The notes beneath the pieces were generated by a model that was given only the letters and a program-made list of their open reading frames with translations, was not told where the DNA came from and did not search any database. The translations under genes were made by a program, and so were the position numbers. DNA of 64,000 bases from Shewanella sp. OPT22 (GTDB lineage Bacteria > Pseudomonadota > Gammaproteobacteria > Enterobacterales > Shewanellaceae). This document shows, piece by piece, positions 1 to 9,847 of the stretch (position 1 is its first letter; every line of letters begins with the position of its first letter). The stretch covers positions 186,001-250,000 of the forward strand of contig NZ_PGVH01000002.1 of the NCBI RefSeq assembly GCF_004168585.1, in the 5' to 3' direction.

Positions 1-220
1 GCCCAAAAGATTTCATCTTAGTTGAATCATTAAGGCAAACTAAATAATCATTCTTGTATTCACTAAAGTATTCACCTGGAAGTGTTTTAAATTTTCGATT
101 CCAAATACCATAGTAAATATTAACTTTATTATTTGTGACCCACGCAGCATTTTGCGAATACAAATAACAATTATGGTTATGATACTTAACTACTAACTCG
201 TCTACTGTAATTTTTTTCAT
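1..220 (-). CDS. Putative immunity protein for the Rhs toxin (partial, runs off window)
   Basis: An ATG at 220 opens a reading frame that stays open to the window edge (73 codons visible). It starts one base after the stop codon of the giant Rhs-type protein, so the two are translationally coupled. The visible part has no signal peptide and begins MKKITVDELVVKYHNH; it is rich in Tyr, Asn and Lys. I do not recognise the fold. Position directly behind a polymorphic toxin tip is the standard place of the cognate immunity gene, so the role is inferred from context. A cytoplasmic protein fits a nuclease toxin. Confidence 0.6.
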   Translation of the reverse strand, partial: MKKITVDELVVKYHNHNCYLYSQNAAWVTNNKVNIYYGIWNRKFKTLPGEYFSEYKNDYLVCLNDSTKMKSFG

Positions 221-221
221 A

Positions 222-3200
222 TTAATAAATAAAGTGTTGACTTGTGTTTTGAAATTGTCCATTTACAACTGTTCCAGTATTGTAATGTGGGCCAATATTC
301 TGAAAGTTACCTGTTCCATAAAACCCACCTCGAACGTCATGCCTTATAAAAACATCTCTGAACCCTCCTTGCCCATTACTTAGTCTATATATTTCAACAG
401 TACCTGGTTCAAGTCTACCAGCACGATTAATATTAGGCTGAACACTAGTTGGCTGCATATTTTTGGGTATATTTAAACTTCTTTTAGCAGCACGATGAGC
501 GGCACCATGGCCACCTCCAAGAGGAGTTTCACTGATTGGAGGAGCACCTTTTAGAGTTCTTAAATGTGTTTCAAGAGTTCTTAACTGATTGACCGTTCGA
601 TTAACACCTGGTCTACGTGCTACGCTAAAATTAGGATCTAACTCTCTAATCTGATTATATACTTTATTATATCTTGCATTAACTACACCTTGCAGTTGAC
701 TATTCCCAATAGGAGCTCTTCTAGCACCTTTTCCTGCTGTTAAGGAATGTTGAGAAGTTGCAAAACCATCGTCTGCGAAAAGCTCAGGTTCTGAGTAATT
801 GCTAATATCTTCTAAAGGTACATTAGAGTGAGATTTCGGATTTCTTGGTACTGAATCAGTTTGGTTGCTCTTGACTCCCTCAACATCAGTCCCTTTCCCA
901 GCGGAATTCCCTGACTTACTTAATTCATTCGCTCCAGTGTAAACACTATAAACAGCCATGACTGCCGAAAACACAGCAAACGGATTACCATCGCCATATT
1001 TAAATGACTGAACTGCACTATATATAGCTTCAACTGCCGAATAAATAGTATAAATAAAATAGGCAACTTGAAGTGCCTGAATTGTCGTATTTGCGACAAC
1101 AAGAGCAGCAATAAAGTTTGCAATAATTGCTACAGGATTATATCCACTAGGGTCAACAGCATTTAACGGGTTATTTCTTACGTAACTGTATCGGTTATAT
1201 GTTTGTAAATCAGTTCCATCAGCAACAATTGGGTCAACTGAAAGAAAGCGAGCCAACCTTGGATCATATACACGGCCATTCATATGAATGATACCAAGTT
1301 CGTCTATATGTTCATGGCCAGTAAAGCCGCGATTAAAATCGTTATGAGCAAATATAGTTGCACGATTCAGTTGCTGAAGCGGATGTGAAATTCCTGTATC
1401 TAATGGTCGACGCTGTCCCCACACATCATAACTATATTCTTTTGTGATATTACCATTTATATCAGTCATGACCGTTACGGAACCTAAATGATCACGATAT
1501 AGATAGTTAAACTCGGTTCGTCTATTGCTTCCATAATAATCTAACTCAACGGCAACACCACCTAAGTGACGTTGAACTAGAGTTGTTATTCCATTGGTTC
1601 TCGTAAATTCGACATTACCAATATAAATTGTCTCTTTATGAGTCGAGTTCGTTGTATCTGTTCTTTTAAACCTAACGCCATCGAAGCCATAATCAAACTC
1701 AGTTTTGGTACTCCCAGCTCGAATTAATGTTGGTTTATCAACTGTATTGTATACCAGCTGATCTCGGCCGCCGCCACTGGTCATGTTACCATTGGCGTCA
1801 TAATTGAAGCTGCCAGCTAAATCACCAGCAGAAATTCGGCTTACTGCATGTGGACGATTGGTTTCATAGTGATATGAACCCACCCCCGTTTTGAAGGTAA
1901 TGTTTCCCAATTCATCATAACGAACTTCTGTTCGGGCAGTTCCTGAGTAGTTTGTTAAATCAACAAAAGTTAAACGATGAAGATTATCGTAATCAAATTC
2001 TTCTTTAACATTATTCAGGTGATCCCATCTGTATTCTAAATCTCCGTATTTATCGAAATCTAATGAAATATTTTGAATTTGGTTGTAGTCGCCCGTTTGG
2101 ATAGAGGACATATTACCAGTTAATTCATCATAGCCATGAGTTGTTGTATGACCATTTCCTAATCGAAATTCAGTAGTATTTCCCCAAGCATCAGCTTCAG
2201 AAAACTCCCAAAGCTGTTTATTGTTTCTTAAGTTAGTTTTTTCAACCAACACATTATCAGCATATCGATGGCTTACACCGTAGCCAGTGGCGTCAAATGA
2301 AGTTTTTGTTTGATAGGCATTCTCAGGCCCATAAAAATAGGTCTTTTGAACGTATCTAGTGGCATTTTGCCCAGAACCAAAAGTGGTTATATTCTGTTTT
2401 ACTTTTGAAAGCCAATGGTACTCATAATCTTGCGTAATCCCATTAATGTTATCAGTAACAGAAGAGACTAGACCGAGACCAAAGTCTTTTTCATCATATT
2501 CCCATGTTACACTTTGATCTGTTGAGCCATCGGCGAACTGTCGAATACGTGATGTTGGCCTTAATAACGCATCATATGATGTTGTCGTAATTTGGTTTTT
2601 ATTGTCTTCCTGCCAAATTACATTCCCTAAAACATCATACTTATATTCAATAGTACCCTTATCTGGGTCAATCATACGTACTTTACGACCCAGATGGTCA
2701 AAGTAATTGTACGTTACAACTTCATTGGAAGTTTGTGCACCCGTTGGTGCATCTCTGGATACGGTTATCAGGTTAGACATTGCATCGTAACCATATCGTA
2801 ATTCGTTTCCTTCAACGTCTGTCGACTTAACTAATTCTCCGTATGCATTTATTTCTTTGATTTTCGATCTATTATCGGGATCAGTCTCAGTAACAATGTA
2901 TCCGTCATAAGATGTTAGCCACTTATTGCCGTTGGCATCGGTAGTTTCAATTTGACGATCTAATTCATCATACTTAACCCCCATATAGCCATTAGGTAAG
3001 GAGTCAATGTCACTACCTTCTGCTAATTGTTCCAAGTTGAGCTCGGAAGTAAAATGTGGAATTGATGTCGCAGTAACTCTACCTTTGCGGTCATAGCGGT
3101 AACGCTGCCACTGCCACTCCCAATTTAATGAGTTCCCATTATAGCTCTGCACTATTTGATTTCTTTCTGCGAGCTTACGCCCTTGTTCATCAAAGAACTC

Positions 3201-6200
3201 GACCTTATCCCCAGAATGACTATTAGACGTTATTTGCTGATAGTAAGCACCACTGACACAGCTAGAATCACAAAGCTGTTGATCAATTGTTGTATAAGTC
3301 CCATTAGGAGCAAAAACAAAGTTAAGACGTCCTAATTGGCTGTAACCTGAAACCGCTCGTAATCCATTTGGATTGACTTCAAGTGTTTGTCCCCCGAAAA
3401 CAGGATGATATTCATACTCACTAACAAAAATATCTGTAGTGCTTGGGTATGATTTATATTTACCCTCTTCTACAACATAACGGCCATAGTCATCGTATTT
3501 ATAATCGGTGAATTGAGCTTCAATGCCATCACCTTCCACGAGTTTAGATTCTATATTCCCGTAGACATCTCTTGTTAAAGTCGTTTTTAGGTAATAATTT
3601 CCACCTGAAATATCATTAGCTGATGAACCGCTACCTTTACTACCATTAACTTCTTCCGTTTCAAGCAAACCGTTATCATCATACTCATAGTGGGTTTGCT
3701 GAATAATTTGATCTCTGGCGGTACCAGTATAATTGACTGTTCTTTGCTTTAATCGTCCGCCTGTATGATCGAAGTAATCGTAATCATTAATAGTTGTAGT
3801 TATTTTCTCTCCTACAGAAACTCGAGAGCGTTTTTGCCTAACAACTTCTCTTCCTATATTTCCCCAGTCATCCAAATCAGTGTTTACTTTTGTTTGGTAA
3901 CTTAATGATGCCCCTGTTTTTAAATCAAATTTACTACTCGTTTGTCTCCAAGGATAAACAAAGCCGAATCCATTTGAACTGGAAATATTATATTCAACCT
4001 CAGAACTCGCTAATAAAACTGGTTCATCTGACTGCTCATCATTAACATTATTAATTGAAACGGATGAAAGCGGCTGCGCTACTTTAGGGTGCTGACAATC
4101 AACATCATCACAAGGTTCGCATTCAATACATGGTGGAGGTTCAGGTGGATCAATAGTCTCGGTTACAGGAGCATAATACGTTTCTGTTGTATGTAATAAA
4201 CCTGTGTATGGAAATGCTTGATTATAAGTGGCAATTCTACGTGTTGAAGATTGTTGCTCATAGTTTGAAACTTCTGCAAAACCTAGCATTCCACGACCGT
4301 GTTGAGCTTTCAACCCACGATATTGATAGGTTACATAACTCTTAGGCGTTGTTAACCTTGTTACAACTTTAATAGGTGCAGTAACATCGACAACAGGGCT
4401 ACCATTACCCCAATTTTTTTCTGCGCCATCGACATCTCTTACATAAAAACTGCTAGCGCCTGTCGAAGTAATCGTTCGATAGAAAAATGAAGTCGTATTT
4501 TCAAACCCATCTGTTACGTCAGTGATCACATCCCTAATAGGGCTGGCTGAACGCCAATTACTTAAGCGACCATATAATGAAATATAATCTGAATTGCCAT
4601 CACCATTAACATCAACAAATTGGTTAATAATCCCAGTAGTATATGGTACGTCAGTCACTTGAGCTGCATCAGTACCGTGACCATTTGAATAATAAACAGA
4701 CCAATAATCGTTGCTGGCATTAGATTTTGTCAGAATATCAACGTATCCATCACTATCGAAATCTACAAGTTGATAATCACCACTAACACTAGCTCCTCCT
4801 GTACCCGATTTGTAGCTTCTGGTTGAGCGAACTTCATTCAAGAGTATTTCATTACTAAATAATCCACTACCCCTATTGTATTTTACATATAAGTTAAGCT
4901 TTGCATCTGTAAATGTATCATTAACGTACCTTGTATAAAGAATGTCTTTCAAACCATCTGAATTTAAATCTGCAGTTCTTAAAGAGACCCATACACTCGT
5001 GTCACTTTTTTCTTGAGTAGAAGCCCCAAGATAAACATAACAACACCAATTAAGAACATCAAAATTACCAAATGTATTAAGCAACTCTCCATCAGTGTCG
5101 TATAACTTCCAGGTACCTGAAGCACCATTTCTCATCCCAATAAGAAACTCACTCTCACCATCATTATCAAAATCTACTACTCGAAAATATTCTTTAAAAT
5201 AAAGATCTTCTCCCAAATTTAGACCTATCGGATCTTTCATCGACTCACTTAAGCCATCTATTGACAAAGTTACAGCATCCGAAAAAGATCCAATACCATT
5301 GGTTTTATACTCATTATAATGAATGAAAACTGAACCGTCATTAGCATATGCAAAATCTGCGTATCCATCGCTATTAAAGTCAGCAATTTTAATTTTTCTA
5401 TTAATAACCGAAATATTTGTATTTATCGGGCTATCCATATTGTAATTAATTTCGTATGGATTATTAGCATCAACTTCTGAGTAGAACAAATGCCACTTGC
5501 CATTTCGCTGAAAAATAACATCGTCACGACCATCATTATCTACATCAATGATTTCAGCACTTTTTCTGAAGGCTTTATCAGCATAATCCTCAAAGTAGTC
5601 ATATTGAGAAAAAAACTCTCCGCCAAGAACGAATATAATATCATCAGTATCACTATCACTGTCCTCACGGATTTTCCAATAATCAGTTTTACCATCACCA
5701 TTCATATCCAGAATTAAATAAGGGAGTACATTTTCAACCCGCGTATTATGATAACTGTCATTTTCATTATTACTATATTTATGTTGTGGTCTAAAATCAA
5801 AGTTACCTTGTTGCCAATCAAAAACCGTTTTAGGCAACTTACTAGAGCCTCTACTTGATTCAATTGACTCAATCAGACTTCTGTTAGATGTAGTGGATTG
5901 AATATACTCGATCTGATAAGTTCGAAGTTCTTGTGAATTAACTTTTGAATATACCTTTTTAAGCCTTTTATTAATATTGAACTCAAAACCTGCGGTATAA
6001 CCCATTTTATGATCTGGGCGGTCTTCATATTCAAACTCAATATTGTTTAACCCATTTGCGTAAGTTACGTTTTTCAATCGATAACTGATTGCAAACTCTG
6101 AGTCTCTTTCAAATTCATAAACGATTTCATTATTGTAAGCATCTTGCTTTTTGTAAATTGGCCATGCAATAGCTGGCTCACCAGATAAAAAGTGAGATTG

Positions 6201-7826
6201 GGTTGTCGCAACGTTTATTGCCTTATATATGATTTTTGAGCCGTCATTTGTGCTAACAGTAAATTCACTTGGTCCATTATTATCAACTTTTGTTAACTCA
6301 ATTTTGATTGGGTTATTTGTTTCAAAGCGATATTTGGAACCTTCTGAACCATACGTTCCTGTACTATCAGAAGATAAAAATAACTTTTTGCCATCTAAAC
6401 AAAATCTATCTGAACTGGTGAAAGAAACAGCTCGTGCATTACCATTTTGCTCTTTATTTTGAGCACAACGACTGATAACTGAAACACCGTTAATGTTCCA
6501 GCCAACACCTAGCCAACCGTTCTCAGCACTACTATCATATTGTAATGATAAATTAGGAACCAACCCTGCAGTGCCTGGCGCTTGTTCTATTGGAATTGTA
6601 TATGAAGCTGTCCCCATAGAGGTTACTTTCACTTCATTAGGAATAGAGCCAACTACTACACCGTTGTCAGTACCATCCAATGGGTTTGTTACCTCTGTAG
6701 GCTTGACGTCAGCTTCAAAATTTTCATCTATTTCACCGTCATTATTAATGCCAACAATGGAATGGAATGGAGAGTTGATATCGAGAATAACTAAGCCAGG
6801 ATGCTCTGACACTGAATTGAAGTGAAGACCAAAATCAATTCTTCCATCTCCATCATAATCACGATAATTGAGGTGATGCCCTGTGACTGGAGTAAGAGTT
6901 TTAAACTTAAGCTGACTTGCATTTATTTCTAATAAAACCCAGTTACCGTCACGATAAACTAGCATTAAAACTGGCTCTTTACTTTCTAAAAGCAAAGGGA
7001 TGTTGATTTCACCAGAAATCAACACGAATTGTTTAGGTGGTTTTAGATAGAAATTACCAAATTCATCTTGATATAACTCGTAATCTAATTCTTTTATAAC
7101 TCCAGCTGAAACTTCTTGTTCCTGTGTAAATTGTTCAAAATAAGTGTAGTCGCTGCAAGCACCAAATGAGCAAGCTTTTGTACGATGCTCATATTTTCCA
7201 TATGGAGTTGATAAAAGAACATCAGTTTTTAAACCTGAAAATACTCGTCTCCAACCTCCACCATTGAATCGCTGTTCAACAATAATTTCGCCATTGAGAG
7301 AAGGAAAAGATGAAGGTGTCCAACTTAATTGGGCACTTGTTGAAGATGGTGTTTTTATTCCTAAACTAGAAGGAGAATTAATTGCTTGAACACTAACATC
7401 AATTGTTGCTTTTTCTTGGCAATTAGAACCATAACACTTATGGACACTAAACGTGTATTCACCTATTGGCAATAGGCCTGAAACATATCCGCCACTAAAC
7501 TCACCTAAGTAAGTTTTATTTTTAGGTTCACTTTGTAGTACTCGGTACCATTTATATTTATCTTCTTGGTTACAGTCCCAGTTATCAGGCTGAATACTCT
7601 TTTGGGAAGAGAGGGTAGTAGATTTACTTGAAGAGAACTCTACATCACAAATTGAACTGATACTTCCATCTGTTCTGTACTTACTCTCTGGATCAAACAC
7701 AGAAAGAATAAACTCACCGTTACCTCTATAGGCTTTATTTATGAAAAATTGATCATCGGTGATCGAGTAAGAATTACTAGATATAACAAAACAAGCTAAG
7801 AGAAACCACTTCAAGCAGGACTTCAT
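222..7826 (-). CDS. Secreted SpvB/TcdB-type Rhs polymorphic toxin with HNH/EndoVII-like C-terminal domain
   Basis: 2534 residues. Seen in order: Sec signal peptide (1-21); fibronectin-III-like stretch (about 150-235); SpvB/TcdB N-terminal domain beginning near 400 (motif SLQYDSSAENGWLGVGWNI); seven FG-GAP/VCBS calcium-type repeats (D-x-N/D-x-D-G, about 705-1075); TcdB mid region (about 1110-1190); a Pro/Cys-rich linker near 1232; YD/Rhs repeats (about 1450-2150); and the Rhs core boundary (FTGHEHIDELGIIHMNGRVYDPR, shortened here to positions about 2178-2200, then NPLNAVDPSGY near 2220). After it comes a hydrophobic segment (about 2230-2290) and a variable tip. The tip carries GGGHGAAHRAAKR and GPHYNTG, the pattern I know from HNH/endonuclease VII-fold polymorphic toxins, so DNase activity is likely but unproven. 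The RBS AAAGG precedes the ATG. Unlike Tc toxins, no TcA or TcC partner gene is in the window; the signal peptide suggests surface display or release after Sec export. Confidence 0.85.
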   Translation of the reverse strand: MKSCLKWFLLACFVISSNSYSITDDQFFINKAYRGNGEFILSVFDPESKYRTDGSISSICDVEFSSSKSTTLSSQKSIQPDNWDCNQEDKYKWYRVLQSEPKNKTYLGEFSGGYVSGLLPIGEYTFSVHKCYGSNCQEKATIDVSVQAINSPSSLGIKTPSSTSAQLSWTPSSFPSLNGEIIVEQRFNGGGWRRVFSGLKTDVLLSTPYGKYEHRTKACSFGACSDYTYFEQFTQEQEVSAGVIKELDYELYQDEFGNFYLKPPKQFVLISGEINIPLLLESKEPVLMLVYRDGNWVLLEINASQLKFKTLTPVTGHHLNYRDYDGDGRIDFGLHFNSVSEHPGLVILDINSPFHSIVGINNDGEIDENFEADVKPTEVTNPLDGTDNGVVVGSIPNEVKVTSMGTASYTIPIEQAPGTAGLVPNLSLQYDSSAENGWLGVGWNINGVSVISRCAQNKEQNGNARAVSFTSSDRFCLDGKKLFLSSDSTGTYGSEGSKYRFETNNPIKIELTKVDNNGPSEFTVSTNDGSKIIYKAINVATTQSHFLSGEPAIAWPIYKKQDAYNNEIVYEFERDSEFAISYRLKNVTYANGLNNIEFEYEDRPDHKMGYTAGFEFNINKRLKKVYSKVNSQELRTYQIEYIQSTTSNRSLIESIESSRGSSKLPKTVFDWQQGNFDFRPQHKYSNNENDSYHNTRVENVLPYLILDMNGDGKTDYWKIREDSDSDTDDIIFVLGGEFFSQYDYFEDYADKAFRKSAEIIDVDNDGRDDVIFQRNGKWHLFYSEVDANNPYEINYNMDSPINTNISVINRKIKIADFNSDGYADFAYANDGSVFIHYNEYKTNGIGSFSDAVTLSIDGLSESMKDPIGLNLGEDLYFKEYFRVVDFDNDGESEFLIGMRNGASGTWKLYDTDGELLNTFGNFDVLNWCCYVYLGASTQEKSDTSVWVSLRTADLNSDGLKDILYTRYVNDTFTDAKLNLYVKYNRGSGLFSNEILLNEVRSTRSYKSGTGGASVSGDYQLVDFDSDGYVDILTKSNASNDYWSVYYSNGHGTDAAQVTDVPYTTGIINQFVDVNGDGNSDYISLYGRLSNWRSASPIRDVITDVTDGFENTTSFFYRTITSTGASSFYVRDVDGAEKNWGNGSPVVDVTAPIKVVTRLTTPKSYVTYQYRGLKAQHGRGMLGFAEVSNYEQQSSTRRIATYNQAFPYTGLLHTTETYYAPVTETIDPPEPPPCIECEPCDDVDCQHPKVAQPLSSVSINNVNDEQSDEPVLLASSEVEYNISSSNGFGFVYPWRQTSSKFDLKTGASLSYQTKVNTDLDDWGNIGREVVRQKRSRVSVGEKITTTINDYDYFDHTGGRLKQRTVNYTGTARDQIIQQTHYEYDDNGLLETEEVNGSKGSGSSANDISGGNYYLKTTLTRDVYGNIESKLVEGDGIEAQFTDYKYDDYGRYVVEEGKYKSYPSTTDIFVSEYEYHPVFGGQTLEVNPNGLRAVSGYSQLGRLNFVFAPNGTYTTIDQQLCDSSCVSGAYYQQITSNSHSGDKVEFFDEQGRKLAERNQIVQSYNGNSLNWEWQWQRYRYDRKGRVTATSIPHFTSELNLEQLAEGSDIDSLPNGYMGVKYDELDRQIETTDANGNKWLTSYDGYIVTETDPDNRSKIKEINAYGELVKSTDVEGNELRYGYDAMSNLITVSRDAPTGAQTSNEVVTYNYFDHLGRKVRMIDPDKGTIEYKYDVLGNVIWQEDNKNQITTTSYDALLRPTSRIRQFADGSTDQSVTWEYDEKDFGLGLVSSVTDNINGITQDYEYHWLSKVKQNITTFGSGQNATRYVQKTYFYGPENAYQTKTSFDATGYGVSHRYADNVLVEKTNLRNNKQLWEFSEADAWGNTTEFRLGNGHTTTHGYDELTGNMSSIQTGDYNQIQNISLDFDKYGDLEYRWDHLNNVKEEFDYDNLHRLTFVDLTNYSGTARTEVRYDELGNITFKTGVGSYHYETNRPHAVSRISAGDLAGSFNYDANGNMTSGGGRDQLVYNTVDKPTLIRAGSTKTEFDYGFDGVRFKRTDTTNSTHKETIYIGNVEFTRTNGITTLVQRHLGGVAVELDYYGSNRRTEFNYLYRDHLGSVTVMTDINGNITKEYSYDVWGQRRPLDTGISHPLQQLNRATIFAHNDFNRGFTGHEHIDELGIIHMNGRVYDPRLARFLSVDPIVADGTDLQTYNRYSYVRNNPLNAVDPSGYNPVAIIANFIAALVVANTTIQALQVAYFIYTIYSAVEAIYSAVQSFKYGDGNPFAVFSAVMAVYSVYTGANELSKSGNSAGKGTDVEGVKSNQTDSVPRNPKSHSNVPLEDISNYSEPELFADDGFATSQHSLTAGKGARRAPIGNSQLQGVVNARYNKVYNQIRELDPNFSVARRPGVNRTVNQLRTLETHLRTLKGAPPISETPLGGGHGAAHRAAKRSLNIPKNMQPTSVQPNINRAGRLEPGTVEIYRLSNGQGGFRDVFIRHDVRGGFYGTGNFQNIGPHYNTGTVVNGQFQNTSQHFIY

Positions 7827-8085
7827 TTTTAAACCTTTGCATTAATCCTTTAACAAAACGGCTATATTTTGTCACAAAAGCAAATACAAAAGTATTATTT
7901 TTTAACCACCTACAATCAAGCGGATAAATAATAAACAAATATTTAAATACCTTAAGTGCTTTGAACTTTTACTGTTTATTTCACAGTCAATTACATCACA
8001 ATAAAAACAAAGTCATCATGCAGTGATAATTCTTAGCAAATTGGTCATATTAGGTAGATATTGTTCGGCATGTCTTCATTTACAG

Positions 8086-8142
8086 TTAAATATCGATAGC
8101 GGAAAAAACTATACAAAATGCAGTTAAAATCCACTTTTTCAT
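8086..8142 (-). pseudogene. Remnant of an array paralogue: RBS plus signal peptide only
   Basis: A good RBS (AAAGGAG) precedes an ATG at 8142. The frame reads a signal-peptide-like start (MKKWILTAFCIVFSA) and stops after 18 codons. Nothing matching the family core follows, so this is the 5' stub of a lost member at the downstream end of the minus run, deleted between signal peptide and core. Confidence 0.55.
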
Positions 8143-8159
8143 TGAAAACTCCTTTTGCG

Positions 8160-8497
8160 TTAATAAATTGCAACTCTTCTAATCACAGCATGGTTGCTGT
8201 AGCAGTGATCGTCATAAACCTGTATCTGCACTTTTTTTCCTGAAATGAATGCGGTAAGTAACAGTGATAAAACTTGATCTACGTTACTCTTATTTGGGTC
8301 AACATTATAAATTCGAGCAGTTTTACTCGTATTCGAGCAATTAGCAGGGTTTATTGGTTCTTTATCTACATAAAAAAAGCTTCGCCTCTTTGATAACCCG
8401 ACATCACTTTTGTGATCTGAAGATCAGTCTGATGTCCGTATCCCGCATAAGAGTTTACAGACAAGAAACCTAAACTAAGTAACAGATAAAGTTTCAT
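8160..8497 (-). pseudogene. Array paralogue interrupted by a frameshift in a T7 tract
   Basis: From ATG 8497 the frame gives a signal peptide and MSGYQRGEAFFM, then a stop. Adding one T to the T7 tract (A7 on the plus strand, 8372-8378) restores one continuous family member of about 112 residues ending ISGKKVQIQVYDDHCY...RRVAIY, with stop at 8160-8162. All family features (LLLTAFISGKKV helix, two Cys) are otherwise intact. It could be a recent null, a slip-strand phase-variable gene, or a sequencing error; the surrounding sequence cannot decide. Confidence 0.75.
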
Positions 8498-8498
8498 T

Positions 8499-8824
8499 TT
8501 AACTCTCAATTTGTATTCCTTTTACATGACAAAATGTAGGGTCTGATGTCTCATCAAAATAAAGCTTAATTTTTGTTCTACTCATCTTTGCGGCAAGAAT
8601 CATTGAGATGATTTGACTAGCATTATCCACTTGGCTGCTTGTAACGCTAAATAAGCTTTTTGATTGTTGCAGCGTTCATCATTCAGATATACATACAATG
8701 TATCTTTATAGCCATAAGTATAAATAACACCGATATCTCGCCAATCAGTCCATTTGAGTTGATTTGCAAAAGACGTAGTAGAAAATAAACTCAGAATAAA
8801 TGTAAATATTAAAAACTTCTTCAA
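8499..8824 (-). pseudogene. Array paralogue with internal frameshift
   Basis: The 5' part from ATG 8824 reads a signal peptide, KWTDWRDIGVIYTYGYKD and the first Cys (RCNNQKAY), then leaves frame and stops at 8600. Another frame carries the missing C-terminal half (SQIISMILAAKMSRTKIKLYF, FCHVKGIQIES) to a stop at 8499-8501. One missing base near 8645-8655 explains the break. It ends one base before the start of the next downstream copy. Confidence 0.75.
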
Positions 8825-8834
8825 ACTCTAATCC

Positions 8835-9182
8835 TTATTTTATCGTTCCAATATATACTGGTGCTGGTGAGGTACTATAAGTCGGTAAACTTGCACAAGT
8901 ACCTGAGCCTGAATAATAAAAAATTGCTTTCTTATTATTGTTTTGAGTGCTCTGCAACATGCTCACCCACAATGCACAAGTCACAGTATCAATGCCTTTC
9001 CATGTTCCTTTTGCGTTACAGATAAATGTATAATCATTTCTACCTGTGTGTAAAATATTTACTTCGCCAGTCGCATACACCAACACTCTTTTGATTTCGA
9101 CTTCACAGTTAAACGCCGCAAATACAGAGGTTGATACAAACATCAGTACGATGCTAATAAATAACGATTTAATCTTTCTCAT
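8835..9182 (-). CDS. Small secreted array protein, WKG subfamily
   Basis: 115 residues with signal peptide cleaved after FAA (about 23). The mature part has three to four Cys (FNCEVEI, FICNAKG, VTCALW, GTCASLP) and a TWKGIDTVTC segment that replaces the usual Y-x-I region. Its closest relative here is the protein at 16430-16804, which shares IC-N-x(3-5)-WKG, the helix position and the ending P-x-Y-x-S-x-P-x-P-x-Y. The helix is atypical (WVSMLQSTQNNNKKAIFYY), with LLAA lost. Confidence 0.8.
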   Translation of the reverse strand: MRKIKSLFISIVLMFVSTSVFAAFNCEVEIKRVLVYATGEVNILHTGRNDYTFICNAKGTWKGIDTVTCALWVSMLQSTQNNNKKAIFYYSGSGTCASLPTYSTSPAPVYIGTIK

Positions 9183-9185
9183 CTT

Positions 9186-9806
9186 TTACATTCCTTGGTC
9201 TTTCTCTTTTTCAACGAAGAAAATTTTATTAATTATTTTGACTAAACCTTGCTCTAATAAACCTTTGGCTACATCACCATCAGACTTTACAGTATCTAAC
9301 CTCGCAGTTTGCAGCTCTTCGAGGTTAAAATCATTTGGAAAATGTATGTTGTAATTAGAACCGTCGGGGGGTCGAAATGAAATTTCAATTTCGGCTAATG
9401 TTTTATCACCTTCTCCACCAATGGTTTTAAAGCCGTATTTTTTTATAACGAGGCCACTTGTATTCGACTTAACCTTTTTTAAATCAACGAAAATTATTTC
9501 AGTATTGGCAGGCAACATGAAGCTTATGGTGTGTTTCAAGCTTTCTTGAAACACAAATCCTGAATGGTCAAGTGATTTACGAATATCTTTTGCAATACCT
9601 TCATCAATAGCTACTCCAATTGCAACGCCCATAGGCCCCAAGGTGCTCATTAAAGCAATACCGGCTCCAACCCCTTTTCCTTCAAATTGAATTCGATGCT
9701 CTGGAGGCAGTTTTACATAAACGGTATTTTGGGGGGTATTTAGCGAACTACAAGCGCAAAGAAATAGAGGTACTAGAAAGAGTAAGCTATTTTTAATGAG
9801 TTTCAT
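9186..9806 (-). CDS. Lipoprotein of unknown function inside the array
   Basis: 206 residues, not a family member. The lipobox LCAC places the lipidated Cys at about residue 19. A glycine-rich stretch, GKGVGAGIALMSTLGPMG and following (about 43-70), resembles a glycine zipper, so it may touch or enter the membrane; the C-terminal third is charged and mixed alpha/beta. Its stop lies 3 bp before the start of the 8835-9182 gene, so it is co-transcribed with array members. I do not recognise its family. It is the only non-paralogous gene within the array, hence a possible anchor or partner for the small proteins. Confidence 0.8.
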   Translation of the reverse strand: MKLIKNSLLFLVPLFLCACSSLNTPQNTVYVKLPPEHRIQFEGKGVGAGIALMSTLGPMGVAIGVAIDEGIAKDIRKSLDHSGFVFQESLKHTISFMLPANTEIIFVDLKKVKSNTSGLVIKKYGFKTIGGEGDKTLAEIEISFRPPDGSNYNIHFPNDFNLEELQTARLDTVKSDGDVAKGLLEQGLVKIINKIFFVEKEKDQGM

Positions 9807-9847
9807 TGTTCTTCTTTATATTTATCAAATTTTGAAAGGCTTGAAAG

